From CALGFI01 sp963786805 (lineage in GTDB: Bacteria > Actinomycetota > UBA4738 > HRBIN12), in NCBI GenBank assembly GCA_963786805.1, contig CAWBAK010000003.1:124001-188000 (forward strand): 64,000 bases of DNA, given 5' to 3'. Below are positions 16,531 through 24,009 of the stretch, one piece after another. The position numbers and the translations under genes are program-made. The notes under the pieces were generated by a model that was not told the DNA's origin, did not search any database, and saw nothing but the letters and a program-made list of their open reading frames with translations. Each line of letters starts with the position of its first letter. The stretch's first letter is position 1.

Positions 16531-17307
16531 TTATCGCCGCTTGTATCGACGGGCGGCGACGTTCATCCCCCATCGATACGCGGGCGGCGCGATCACGCGA
16601 ACGACCTGGAACAGCGCCAGCGTCCGCGGAACCGAGACCTCGGGGGCGCGTTCCCGGCGCACGACGTCGACGATGGTCTCGGCGACGCGATCTGGCTTCA
16701 TGACGAACGGCCGCCGCCAGCCTGCCTGCGGGAAGCCCTCCGTTCGGGTCAGTCCGGGGTTCACCGCGGTGACCAGGATCCCGGATGGGTGGAGCTCGGC
16801 GGACAGCGCCTCGGAGAACGCCACGACCCCGTGCTTGGTCGCCCCGTACACGGCCGCACCCGGCGTCGCGACCCGGCCGGCCACGGAGGCGACGTTGACG
16901 ACGTGGCCCGCCTCTTGCTCGAGCAGGTGCGGCAGGAACGCCTTCGTGACGAGCAGCACGCCGAGCAGGTTCACGCGGACGAGGCGCTCGATCTGTTCCG
17001 TCGAGACGTCCCGGAACACGCCGCCGCCGGGGATCCCGGCGTTGTTCACCAAGACGTCGCAGCGACCGTAGGCGCCGATCGTCGAGTCGACGAGCCCCGC
17101 GATCTCGTCCGGTTCCGTGACGTCGCAACGGACGGGCAATGCCTCCCCTCCACGAGCGCGGATCGCGCCGGCGAGCGCCTCGAGGCGCTCCATCCGGCGA
17201 GCGGCGAGGACGGTGCGCGAACCCGCGCGCGCGAAATGAAGCGCCGTCGCTTCGCCGATCCCCGCCGAGGCTCCCGTGACGACCACGACGGCGTTCCGAA
17301 GATCCAC
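16531..17307 (-). CDS. Short-chain dehydrogenase/reductase (SDR)
   Basis: 258 residues, classical SDR. TGASAGIG (11-18) binds the cofactor, NNAG follows at about 88, catalytic Ser lies in NVASVAG, and Tyr-Lys in YGATKHG (Y154/K158 region). Arg-rich ARR after the second strand suggests NADP(H). The C-terminal stretch PPAYRWGMNVAARRYKRR is basic and weakly amphipathic, as in membrane-associated SDRs. Substrate unknown. GTG 17307 is placed exactly seven bases after a TAGGCT -10, so it is leaderless. It is divergent from the phosphatase-like gene with overlapping promoter regions. Confidence 0.9.
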   Translation of the reverse strand: MDLRNAVVVVTGASAGIGEATALHFARAGSRTVLAARRMERLEALAGAIRARGGEALPVRCDVTEPDEIAGLVDSTIGAYGRCDVLVNNAGIPGGGVFRDVSTEQIERLVRVNLLGVLLVTKAFLPHLLEQEAGHVVNVASVAGRVATPGAAVYGATKHGVVAFSEALSAELHPSGILVTAVNPGLTRTEGFPQAGWRRPFVMKPDRVAETIVDVVRRERAPEVSVPRTLALFQVVRVIAPPAYRWGMNVAARRYKRR

Positions 17308-17313
17308 GGCCCA

Positions 17314-17319
17314 AGCCTA
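17314..17319 (-). promoter_or_regulatory. -10 hexamer (TAGGCT), leaderless promoter of the SDR gene
   Basis: On the minus strand TAGGCT ends seven bases before GTG 17307. The divergent TACCAT is only 15 bases away on the other strand. Confidence 0.6.
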
Positions 17320-17334
17320 CGGTCATCGCTCCCG

Positions 17335-17340
17335 TACCAT
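17335..17340 (+). promoter_or_regulatory. -10 hexamer (TACCAT), leaderless promoter of the phosphatase-like gene
   Basis: TACCAT predicts +1 at 17347, one base before ATG 17348. It rules out upstream in-frame starts (17276, 17339). Confidence 0.55.
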
Positions 17341-17347
17341 GGGATGG

Positions 17348-18175
17348 ATGGACGTCATCGAATCGCACGCAGCGAAGCTTCCGCGGATCGACGATCGCTG
17401 GAGGCCGGGGCCCGTCGACCGCGACGAGCTGGTGCTCGGCCTACTCGAAGGCCGTGTCGCGTTCGAGGAGACCAGCCACCCGTTCGACAACGTCCTGCGC
17501 AACATCGGGCTCTTGCTGAACGGCGATCCCGACAAGCAGTTCGGGATGACTGGCTTGCAGACGTTCACCGAGGACGAGGTGCTCGCGATGGTCGGCCGTG
17601 CGGCCGGCTTCCGGCCGGATCCACAGATCCGCACCGGCCCGGTCCCCATCGATCCGGAACTGGTCCTGGACGCGTGCTCGGCGGCCGGTGACCGCCTTGC
17701 CCGGGCTGTGCGCAACCGGGAGACCGTGATCCTCGCGACCGGCCATCCAGTCGGGCTCGCCCACCTCTACATGGCGGTCGGCCGGGAGCTGCGGGAACGT
17801 GGGCTACCGCTCCTGAAGCCGGCCGACGGGCTTCGGTGGCGCGAAGACATGCTCCCGCATCCCTGGCAGATCCGGTATCTGGACGGCGTCGCGTTGCTCA
17901 CCGACGAAGCCAGCGCTCGCCACACCCACAGCGGCGACGCGATGGCCAGGATGCTCGACGTGGAACGCCCCGGGCTCGTCTTCGCCGACCACGGGTTCGC
18001 CGGGGCGGCAATCGAGCGCGGGATCGACACGGTCTCGATCGCCGACGTGAACGACCCCGCGCTCCTCGTCGCGAAAGAGCAGGGCAGGACCGAGAGCGTC
18101 ATCGTCATGGACGACAACGTCAGTCCGGAGGACTACTGGCCCTGCTTCCAGGCCATCGCGGCTCGCCTGCCCTGA
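17348..18175 (+). CDS. Actinobacterial phosphatase-like protein (PF15698-type)
   Basis: 275 residues, cytoplasmic, no signal peptide. I recognise the overall pattern of an actinobacterial family named 'phosphatase': VILATGHPVGLAHLYMAVGRELRE in the middle, YLDGVALLTDE, then HTHSGDAMARML and the late VFADHGFAGAAIERG and VIVMDDNVSP strands. Conserved Asp and His residues (ADHG, DDNV, GHP) could form a metal or phosphoryl site, but the reaction is not established to my knowledge. Start ATG 17348 rests on the -10 at 17335. Divergent from the SDR gene, alone on its transcript. Confidence 0.6.
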   Translation: MDVIESHAAKLPRIDDRWRPGPVDRDELVLGLLEGRVAFEETSHPFDNVLRNIGLLLNGDPDKQFGMTGLQTFTEDEVLAMVGRAAGFRPDPQIRTGPVPIDPELVLDACSAAGDRLARAVRNRETVILATGHPVGLAHLYMAVGRELRERGLPLLKPADGLRWREDMLPHPWQIRYLDGVALLTDEASARHTHSGDAMARMLDVERPGLVFADHGFAGAAIERGIDTVSIADVNDPALLVAKEQGRTESVIVMDDNVSPEDYWPCFQAIAARLP

Positions 18176-18232
18176 GCGGCCTCGAGGACGCACCCGCTCG
18201 GACGCCGCGCGGCGGGTTCGCCCGCCCGTGAG

Positions 18233-18238
18233 TAGGAT
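18233..18238 (+). promoter_or_regulatory. -10 hexamer (TAGGAT) before the small ORF at 18248
   Basis: TAGGAT predicts +1 near 18245, three bases before GTG 18248, the leaderless arrangement common in this window. Confidence 0.5.
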
Positions 18239-18247
18239 GAGCGAACC

Positions 18248-18367
18248 GTGAACCACAGACCCGACCCAGAGGCACGCTTCGAACGCGTGAACGGACGCAC
18301 CATGCGCCCATCCATCGACCCCCAGACCGGTCACCGCCCTCGCCGAGGGAGGAAGCCGACGGCGTAG
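18248..18367 (+). CDS. Putative leaderless small ORF (39 residues), function unknown
   Basis: GTG 18248 to TAG 18365-18367. The product is basic and proline/arginine-rich, ending PRRGRKPTA. A -10 hexamer ten bases upstream makes it a good leaderless candidate, and about three quarters of codons end in G or C. An in-frame ATG at 18302 is a possible later start (RPSIDPQTGHRPRRGRKPTA part). It sits 52 bases before the Clp1-like gene, whose Shine-Dalgarno is buried in a hairpin, so this ORF may be a leader peptide that influences the next gene. I do not recognise homologues; it may be only an untranslated leader. Confidence 0.4.
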   Translation: MNHRPDPEARFERVNGRTMRPSIDPQTGHRPRRGRKPTA

Positions 18368-18393
18368 GCGGCGGCACGCACGCGCGCGAACGG

Positions 18394-18416
18394 GCCTCCG
18401 GGAGAAACCCGGAGGC
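18394..18416 (+). promoter_or_regulatory. Hairpin sequestering the Shine-Dalgarno of the Clp1-like gene
   Basis: GCCTCCGGG (18394-18402), loop AGAAA, CCCGGAGGC (18408-18416): a perfect 9-bp stem. The 3' arm contains GGAGG (18411-18415), which is the ribosome-binding site of the GTG start at 18420. Translation would need this stem to open. Confidence 0.6.
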
Positions 18417-18419
18417 GGA

Positions 18420-19310
18420 GTGAACCAGTACGAGGCGCTCGTCGACGAGGCGGTGGGCAAGAAGCACACCGTCGTTCTGCTCGGCGCGCTCGATACGGGC
18501 AAGACCACCTTCTCGACCTCGTTGCTCGCAGCGGCCGTCGAGGCCGGACGAACGTCCGCCTATCTCGACGCCGACGTCGGGCAGAAACACGTCGGCCCAC
18601 CCGCAACGGTGAGCTTGAAGTTCGTCCGTTCCGCCGAGGACCTGCAGGCCGACCGCATGGCCGTGGCCGACTCGATGTCGTTCGTCGGAGCGATCGCGCC
18701 GGAGGATCACCTCCTCGAGGTCGTCGCCGGCGTGGCGACGCTGCACCGAGCGGCGAAGGAAGCGGGGGCGGATTTCGTGGTCGTGGATACGTCCGGGCTC
18801 GTATCCGGGATCCACGGACAGTTCTTGAAGTACCACAAGATCGAGCTGCTGCAACCCGACCTCGTCGTCGGCCTCCAACGCGGCGAGGAGATCCTGCCCC
18901 TGCTCGGGGTCATCCAGCGGTTCTTCCGCACCGAGGTCGTGCCGCTCGGTGTACCCCCGGGCGTTGTGCCCTCGACCGTGGATCAGAGAGCCGAGAACCG
19001 TGAGGAGGCGATGCGCCGGTACTTCTCGGGCGAGCTCCACCGGTTCCGGGTCAAGCCCACGGTGTTCATGCCCGCTCTTCCCCCGTGGTTCGATTCCGCC
19101 AAACTGCATCGGATCCTCGTCGGCCTCTCGGACGGGGCAGGCTCGTACCCCGGTCTCGGCTACCTCGAGCACTCCCCGGAGGAGGGGGTGCTGCGCCTGA
19201 TCACGCCCGTGGCAGCCGGCCCGAAGGCGCTTAGACTGGGTTCGGTTCGGCTCGAGGAGAGCTTCCACGCCAGGCGCGTGGACCTCCGGGATCTGTTCGG
19301 GTCGGAGTAA
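18420..19310 (+). CDS. Clp1/Grc3-like P-loop protein (predicted polynucleotide kinase or GTPase)
   Basis: 296 residues. The P-loop LLGALDTGKTTF (about 20-31) with Asp before Thr-Gly-Lys, then YLDADVGQKHVGPPATVSL, is the pattern of the Clp1/Grc3 (CLP1_P) family, in which eukaryal and archaeal members phosphorylate RNA 5'-OH ends. VVVDTSGLVSG is the Walker B region and DLVVGLQRGEE the next strand. Clp1-specific flanking domains are mostly absent; about 100 C-terminal residues form a separate domain. RNA kinase activity is therefore only a suggestion. GTG start 18420 is supported by GGAGG, held in a hairpin. It is followed after 25 bases by the ribosomal protein bS22 gene, consistent with an RNA-related role. 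Confidence 0.72.
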   Translation: MNQYEALVDEAVGKKHTVVLLGALDTGKTTFSTSLLAAAVEAGRTSAYLDADVGQKHVGPPATVSLKFVRSAEDLQADRMAVADSMSFVGAIAPEDHLLEVVAGVATLHRAAKEAGADFVVVDTSGLVSGIHGQFLKYHKIELLQPDLVVGLQRGEEILPLLGVIQRFFRTEVVPLGVPPGVVPSTVDQRAENREEAMRRYFSGELHRFRVKPTVFMPALPPWFDSAKLHRILVGLSDGAGSYPGLGYLEHSPEEGVLRLITPVAAGPKALRLGSVRLEESFHARRVDLRDLFGSE

Positions 19311-19335
19311 GCCACAGAGAAGAGAGAGGAAACGC

Positions 19336-19437
19336 GTGCCGTCGCTGATCAAGAAGCGCCGCAAGAAGATGCGGAAGAAGAAGCACAAGAAGCTGCTCAA
19401 GAAGACTCGCTGGCAGCGACGCCAGCAAGGCCGCTAG
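19336..19437 (+). CDS. Small ribosomal protein bS22 (AURKAIP1/COX24-domain, 33 residues)
   Basis: 33 residues from GTG 19336 to TAG 19435-19437: MPSLIKKRRKKMRKKKHKKL, then LKKTRWQRRQQGR. This matches the actinobacterial protein annotated as AURKAIP1/COX24 domain, found in mycobacterial 30S structures as bS22, where it lies near the decoding region of 16S rRNA. More than half of the residues are Lys or Arg. A GAGAGAGGA purine tract precedes the GTG by about five bases. Too short for most gene finders. Probably co-transcribed with the Clp1-like gene. Confidence 0.9.
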   Translation: MPSLIKKRRKKMRKKKHKKLLKKTRWQRRQQGR

Positions 19438-19453
19438 GACCGGCCGCGCGGCG

Positions 19454-20203
19454 ATGAGCACGCCCGGTCGGCGCCGGTATCGGCCGCCGGCCGCGGTTCT
19501 CCTGCTCGCCTTCCTCGTCCTGACCGGCTGCTCCGCCGAGCCCGTCGCCGACCTCTCCGATTCCCGGACGGTCTCGTTCCCCGCGGCCGACGGCGTCCTT
19601 CTCGACGGGCGCCTGTTCGGTGATGGCTCCTCGGCCGTCGTCCTGTCGCATATGCGTCCGTCCGATCAGACGTCCTGGTTCCGCTTCGCGGGGCGGCTCG
19701 CGGACGCCGGCTATCTCGTCCTGACGTACGACTTCCGCGGCTATTGCCCGGGCGGCGACGGGGGGTGCTCGCAGGGGAGTCGCGACGTGGCGGCGATGTG
19801 GCAGGACGTGGTGGGCGCGGTCGAGTTCGTTCGCTCCCGCGGGGCGACGTCGGTCTCGCTCGTCGGGGCGAGCATGGGCGGCACCGCGTCGCTCGTCGCC
19901 GCGTCTCGAGAGGGTGTCGACGTCCGAGCGGTGATCGCGCTGTCGGCGCCGGCCTCGATCGAGGGTCTGGTGGTCGACGGCGCGCTGCTGTCCCAGGTGT
20001 CCGTCGGCAAGCTCTTCATCGCAGGCGTGGGCGACGCGGCCGCCGCCGCCGACGCCGAGTCCCTGTACGCACAGGCGCCGCCGCCCAAGCGGGTCGAGAT
20101 CGTGCCGGCCGACGATCACGGCACCGACCTGCTCACCGGCAGCCAGGCCGAGGTCGTTCGCCGCCTGATCGAGACGTACTTGCAGCAGAGCGGGGGACCC
20201 TGA
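19454..20203 (+). CDS. Alpha/beta-hydrolase lipoprotein
   Basis: 249 residues. A lipoprotein signal peptide with lipobox LTGC (Cys about 31) implies anchoring to the outer face of the membrane. The hydrolase core has VVLSHMRPSDQTSW (oxyanion region), YDFRGYC, the nucleophile elbow GASMGG, an acid candidate in VGDAAAAADAES and the catalytic His in DDHGTDLL. Of the dienelactone-hydrolase/serine-aminopeptidase type; substrate unknown. ATG 19454 follows the bS22 stop by 16 bases, so it may share that transcript although it has no functional link. Confidence 0.85.
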   Translation: MSTPGRRRYRPPAAVLLLAFLVLTGCSAEPVADLSDSRTVSFPAADGVLLDGRLFGDGSSAVVLSHMRPSDQTSWFRFAGRLADAGYLVLTYDFRGYCPGGDGGCSQGSRDVAAMWQDVVGAVEFVRSRGATSVSLVGASMGGTASLVAASREGVDVRAVIALSAPASIEGLVVDGALLSQVSVGKLFIAGVGDAAAAADAESLYAQAPPPKRVEIVPADDHGTDLLTGSQAEVVRRLIETYLQQSGGP

Positions 20204-20219
20204 CCTCGGCGAAGCGGGA

Positions 20220-20372
20220 TCAGGATGTCGACGAGGGGCTGGGTAACGGCGTGCCGGGAACCGGACCCGGGAAACGTTCATCGTTCCGGTTCGCCAGGAC
20301 GAGCTGGTAGATCGCCGCGGCACCGAGCAACGCGAAGAGCACGACGATCGTGATGAAGGTGAAGCGACGCAC
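20220..20372 (-). CDS. Leaderless 50-residue single-pass membrane protein
   Basis: GTG 20372 to TGA at 20222-20220 on the minus strand. The product starts MRRFTFITIVVLFALLGAAA, a positively charged end followed by one membrane helix (about 4-28), then a 22-residue tail rich in Pro, Ser and Gly. A TAGCCT -10 ends exactly seven bases before the GTG. Codon third positions are mostly G/C. It is convergent with the lipoprotein hydrolase gene. Function unknown; the single helix and Pro-rich tail fit a small exported or membrane-anchored peptide. Confidence 0.55.
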   Translation of the reverse strand: MRRFTFITIVVLFALLGAAAIYQLVLANRNDERFPGPVPGTPLPSPSSTS

Positions 20373-20378
20373 GCGCCG

Positions 20379-20384
20379 AGGCTA
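20379..20384 (-). promoter_or_regulatory. -10 hexamer (TAGCCT), leaderless promoter of the 50-residue membrane protein
   Basis: On the minus strand TAGCCT predicts +1 at 20372, the first base of the GTG start. This is the main support for the small gene. Confidence 0.55.
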
Positions 20385-20416
20385 GCAGGAGGACCGAAGC
20401 GCCTGCGGTGAACGCG

Positions 20417-20445
20417 GCGAGGGGCGGGCTTCGCCCGCCCCTCGC
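20417..20445. terminator. Strong hairpin after the S55-family gene
   Basis: A perfect 13-bp GC stem with a 3-base loop (20417-20429 with 20433-20445), just beyond the stop of the S55-family gene. It lacks a T-run on the minus strand; such hairpins often terminate or protect transcripts in GC-rich actinobacteria. Confidence 0.55.
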
Positions 20446-20455
20446 GGCGTCGTTC

Positions 20456-22201
20456 TTACCGCACGACCTGGACGGTGAAGCCGGCACGGCCGCGAACGAT
20501 CACGTCCTGGACCTGCGAGACCGTCTGCCCGAAGCCCTTCACGATGAGGTCGTTCGCGTGATCCCCACCGTTCAGCGCGGCGATCAGCTCGTCGAGCGAG
20601 CCGATGCCCCGGCCGTAGTTGAAACGTCCCCGCCCGCCGCTGATCCGGATCTCCTCGGAGCCTCGAGCGCCGCCCGGCACCCGGAAGGTCAGCTCGGAGA
20701 CGACGTCCGTGTCGCGGCCGATCGGGTTCAAGGTGACCTCGATCGTGACCTGGTCGCCGGGCTCCGCGCGCAGGACCGACCGCTGCTTCAGCGCCGGCTG
20801 CAGCGGGCTCGAGACGCGGATGCGCTCGATCCGCGACGTCAGGTCGTCGCCGGTGATCTCGCCGGTCATGTCCACCCCGGTGAACTCGATGTCCTCGAAC
20901 CCGTTGAACGCCAAGGTGTAGAGCATGCTCGCGACCGGGTAGGCCTCGTTCGCGCCGCTGAACGGGCTGAACGACATCAGCCGGTTCGAGACGGTGAACG
21001 GCGATCCGTCCTCACGAGTACCCGAGATCGTCCACTCGAGCTCGAGCGTTCCCGGCCCGTCCTGCTGCGCGACGAAGGTCAGGTTGGCCCACGCGTGGTA
21101 ATAGGTCGCGTCGGCGACGAACGAATCCTCGTCCCACGCCACCTCGGTCTCACCCTCGCGCGACAACCCGGTGTCGGAGCTCGACACATGACTCGTGATC
21201 GGAACCAGCGTCGGGAGCGTCCCGAACACCCCGGCGACGCCGGAGAACCGGTCCTGGGTCATCGATCCACGTGCGTCGCCCAGGATGCCGATCTTGGTTC
21301 CCCAGAACGTGCCGTTGTCGATCGCGATCACCTCGACCTCGTTCATGCCGAGCGACACGGGACCGATCCCCCAGAACATCGGATGACCGAAGCCGATCAC
21401 CGTGTCTCCGCACACCGCCGTCGCCGTCCCGAATCCGTAGAGGGACGCGTCGCCGTACGCGAGTGCGACGCCGAGGCCCTCACCGGGCGCGAGCGGGGTC
21501 GGATCGAGCGTGACGGAGCTCGGCGCTTCGACGGAGCCGGCGCGGAACGCCTGAACGCGGATCCCGCGATCGGCGAACGAACGCTCGACCTTGGAAAGGG
21601 GCATCCCGCTCAAGCCGGAGACGCCGATCGGGATCGGCAACGACTCCAGCGTGGCACCCGGCGCGAGGTCGCTGCCCGCGGCCGCGGCCGCGCGACGAAC
21701 CTGCGGCGACAGCGCGACGCTCGAGGGCATCGATCCCGAGGATCCACCCGGCAGGGAGAACATCTGCACCATGTCCTCGGCGGCGGTCAACCCGAAGATC
21801 TCCCGGTCCTCGGCGATCGCCCAGGCAACCGCCCCGGCGAGCTGGCCGTTGATGTAGACGGGGGACCCCGACATCCCGGCGACCGCCCCACCGGTCGTGG
21901 CGAGGAAGTCCGCCGGCCCGGTGATCTTCGCGGCGACGATGTCGACGCCCAGGAAGATCGCGTTCGGCATGACGCCGAGGATCTCGACGTTGAAGGGCTC
22001 GAGGGTCGTGCCCTCGAGAACGGTGTAGCCCACCCCGGTCATGCCACGGGTCATCTGGCTCGTGGGGAAGGTCTGGGGAGGGCTGGTGCACGGGACCGCG
22101 GCGGGAGCGGGCCCCGCGGCGAGGAGCGTCGCGACGAGCGCGAGCGCCACCACGCCGGTCACGGGCATGGATCGACTGAGTCGGACACGGCGAACGGACA
22201 T
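20456..22201 (-). CDS. SpoIVB/S55-family serine peptidase-like secreted protein
   Basis: 581 residues. Signal peptide at 1-35 (hydrophobic VTGVVALALVATLLAA, then AxA). The RGMTGVGYTVLEG and GAVAGMSGSPVYINGQLAGAV segments (GMSGSP at 109-114) match the SpoIVB peptidase S55 domain, whose Ser is the nucleophile. The GFGHP motif with His273 comes after the Ser motif, the opposite order to B. subtilis SpoIVB as I recall it, as seen in S55 proteins of non-sporulating bacteria. The C-terminal 250 residues are beta-rich, probably an interaction domain. Role unknown; likely a cell-surface protease or binding protein. ATG 22201 has a GAGGGGTGAGG ribosome site; an upstream in-frame start lies before the -10. 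Confidence 0.75.
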   Translation of the reverse strand: MSVRRVRLSRSMPVTGVVALALVATLLAAGPAPAAVPCTSPPQTFPTSQMTRGMTGVGYTVLEGTTLEPFNVEILGVMPNAIFLGVDIVAAKITGPADFLATTGGAVAGMSGSPVYINGQLAGAVAWAIAEDREIFGLTAAEDMVQMFSLPGGSSGSMPSSVALSPQVRRAAAAAGSDLAPGATLESLPIPIGVSGLSGMPLSKVERSFADRGIRVQAFRAGSVEAPSSVTLDPTPLAPGEGLGVALAYGDASLYGFGTATAVCGDTVIGFGHPMFWGIGPVSLGMNEVEVIAIDNGTFWGTKIGILGDARGSMTQDRFSGVAGVFGTLPTLVPITSHVSSSDTGLSREGETEVAWDEDSFVADATYYHAWANLTFVAQQDGPGTLELEWTISGTREDGSPFTVSNRLMSFSPFSGANEAYPVASMLYTLAFNGFEDIEFTGVDMTGEITGDDLTSRIERIRVSSPLQPALKQRSVLRAEPGDQVTIEVTLNPIGRDTDVVSELTFRVPGGARGSEEIRISGGRGRFNYGRGIGSLDELIAALNGGDHANDLIVKGFGQTVSQVQDVIVRGRAGFTVQVVR

Positions 22202-22227
22202 GACCTCACCCCTCTCGGCTGAGCCGG

Positions 22228-22233
22228 ATGCTA
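22228..22233 (-). promoter_or_regulatory. -10 hexamer (TAGCAT) of the S55-family gene
   Basis: On the minus strand TAGCAT predicts +1 near 22221, a 20-base leader containing a purine-rich ribosome-binding site before ATG 22201. Confidence 0.5.
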
Positions 22234-22297
22234 TGCCTCTGACGCAACCCTCGTCGGGTCCGTTCCTCACGAGGGCGATTTCGAGTGGGATCGTCGT

Positions 22298-23104
22298 TCA
22301 GACGGCGAGCGGGAGCCGGTCCGTGCAGAACGCGCGGTTCTCGGCCAGGACCCTTCGGAGGGCTTCGGGGTCGCCGAGGTGGCGCCGGAGGTCGATCTCG
22401 AGCGAGACGGAGCCCGCGAACTCGGTCTCCGCCAGCGCATCGAGGAACGAGCCGAGCGGCAGGACGCCCTCGGTCACCGGAAGGTGGGAGTCCCAGCCCT
22501 TGCCGGCGTTGTTCGAAAGGTGCACGTGGGCAAGACGCGTCCGGAGCCGGTCGAGGATCTCCAAGAGGTCGAGGCCGGCGACCGCGGCGTGACTGGTGTC
22601 GAGGACCACATGGTCGAACGCCTCGAGGTCCTCGAGCGTGCGGACGGCGTGGAACGCCCCCACCTTCCGGCCCCGAACGCGGACGGGGAACATGTTCTCG
22701 ACCGCCACGTGGACGTCGGTGCGCTCCTCGATCGCCGGCAGGCGCTCCTCGGTCCAGCGGCGATACGCCGTCTGCCACCGGTACGGCGGGTGGACCACGA
22801 CGAGGGGAGCGCCGACGCTCTCGGCGAGCTCGAGCGCGCGGTCGATCTTGCCGATCGGGTCGGTTCCCCACACGGTCCGCGTCATCAACAGGAACGGCGC
22901 GTGGATCGCGACGATCGCGAGTGAGTGCTCCTCGGCGAGCTCGCGCAACCGGCGAGCGTCGCGCGTGTCGGGATCCTTGGTGACCATCACCTCGACGCTG
23001 CCGAAGCCCGACTCCGCCAGGAGCGGGAACACTTCGTGGAGCGGTGTCGGGATGAGGCTCACCGTCGAGCAAGCGATCCGAGGTCCGCGAGCGGGTTCGG
23101 TCAC
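22298..23104 (-). CDS. Sugar phosphate isomerase/epimerase-like TIM-barrel protein
   Basis: 268 residues, xylose-isomerase-like TIM barrel (AP endonuclease 2 superfamily). Strands are clear: IACSTVSL, GSVEVMV, AIVAIHAPF, PLVVVHPPY, HVAVENMFP, DHVVLDTSHAAVAG, RLAHVHLSNN and GSVSLEID. Potential metal ligands are H76-like in AIHAP, HPP, the Glu of VENM, Asp of LDTSH, His of VHLSN and Glu of LEID, the usual set for this fold, so a metal-dependent isomerase or an endonuclease IV relative is possible. GTG 23104 is placed by the TACCAT -10. Divergent from the membrane protein gene. Confidence 0.82.
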   Translation of the reverse strand: MTEPARGPRIACSTVSLIPTPLHEVFPLLAESGFGSVEVMVTKDPDTRDARRLRELAEEHSLAIVAIHAPFLLMTRTVWGTDPIGKIDRALELAESVGAPLVVVHPPYRWQTAYRRWTEERLPAIEERTDVHVAVENMFPVRVRGRKVGAFHAVRTLEDLEAFDHVVLDTSHAAVAGLDLLEILDRLRTRLAHVHLSNNAGKGWDSHLPVTEGVLPLGSFLDALAETEFAGSVSLEIDLRRHLGDPEALRRVLAENRAFCTDRLPLAV

Positions 23105-23112
23105 GGCGCTCG

Positions 23113-23118
23113 ATGGTA
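23113..23118 (-). promoter_or_regulatory. -10 hexamer (TACCAT), leaderless promoter of the isomerase-like gene
   Basis: On the minus strand TACCAT predicts +1 at 23106, two bases before GTG 23104. The divergent TATGCT lies 24 bases away. Confidence 0.55.
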
Positions 23119-23141
23119 GCAGCGAGGGATCTCGCGCTCGC

Positions 23142-23147
23142 TATGCT
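23142..23147 (+). promoter_or_regulatory. -10 hexamer (TATGCT), leaderless promoter of the integral membrane protein gene
   Basis: TATGCT predicts +1 at 23154, one base before GTG 23155, which excludes the in-frame upstream ATG 23113. Confidence 0.55.
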
Positions 23148-23154
23148 GCCGGGC

Positions 23155-23856
23155 GTGTGGATCTTCCCCTCGCTCGCAGCGCTCGTCGCCCTCGTGTTCG
23201 CCGCGATGCTGCTTCGGCGTTACGTCAGGCATCGGCGTTCCTACCTCGCGTCGTGGGCCGTTGCGCTGCTCATGTACGCGGTCGCGTCGGCGGTCGTCGC
23301 AACCGGAGCGATGAACGGATGGACCTCGGCGGAGTTCCGCGTGTACTGGGCTCTCGGCGCGGTATTGAACGTCCCGTTCCTGGCTCAAGGGGAGCTCGAT
23401 CTCTTGGTCCGGAACCGTTGGGTGCGCTCCGCGCTCTACGTGGCGCTCGCGTTCGTGACCGCGTACACGATCGCCCGCGTCCGCACCGCGGCGATCGACG
23501 TGGATGCTCTCGGCGAACAGCTGCCGTCGGGCAAGGAGGTCTTCGGCGCCGGCACTCCGGCGCATCGCCTCCCACAGCTCGTCTCGATACCCGCATACCT
23601 GGTGCTGATCGGCGGGACCCTGTGGTCGGCGTGGGGGATGCGCGGCCGTCCGGGGCTTCGCGACCGTTTCTGGGGAACCCTTCTGATCGCGCTCGGTGCG
23701 ACGGTGATCGCTGCGCTCGGTTCTGCGTTCGCCGCGCTGGGTGAGCTCCTTCCGTTCTCGCTCTCGCTCCTCGCCGGCGTCACGGTGATGTTCGTGGGCT
23801 TCCTCAGGGCTTCGCGCAGGACGACGTCCGAACGCGTACCCGCATCCACCAGCTGA
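23155..23856 (+). CDS. Integral membrane protein, about seven helices, unknown function
   Basis: 233 residues from GTG 23155. Hydrophobic segments at roughly 3-20, 35-56, 65-80, 90-108, 150-168, 180-200 and 205-222 suggest seven membrane helices with a short soluble loop (VDALGEQLPSGKEVFG) in the middle. Positively charged RRYVRHRR after the first helix and SRRTTSER at the end suggest a cytoplasmic C-terminus. No transporter or sensor motif is recognised. The reading frame begins earlier with an ATG at 23113, but the -10 at 23142 would lie inside that gene, so GTG 23155 is preferred. Confidence 0.7.
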   Translation: MWIFPSLAALVALVFAAMLLRRYVRHRRSYLASWAVALLMYAVASAVVATGAMNGWTSAEFRVYWALGAVLNVPFLAQGELDLLVRNRWVRSALYVALAFVTAYTIARVRTAAIDVDALGEQLPSGKEVFGAGTPAHRLPQLVSIPAYLVLIGGTLWSAWGMRGRPGLRDRFWGTLLIALGATVIAALGSAFAALGELLPFSLSLLAGVTVMFVGFLRASRRTTSERVPASTS

Positions 23857-24009
23857 GAGCGAACGGTCGAGTGATCCGGTAGGCCCCGCGCCGCGAAGCA
23901 TGCGTGACCGCGCCGCCGAAGGGGGTGGAACGGGTCGCGCGGCGGAGGCCGGCGCGCGAGGGGTTGCGGTCGTCACGCCACACCACATCCGACCAAGGAG
24001 GGAACCACG

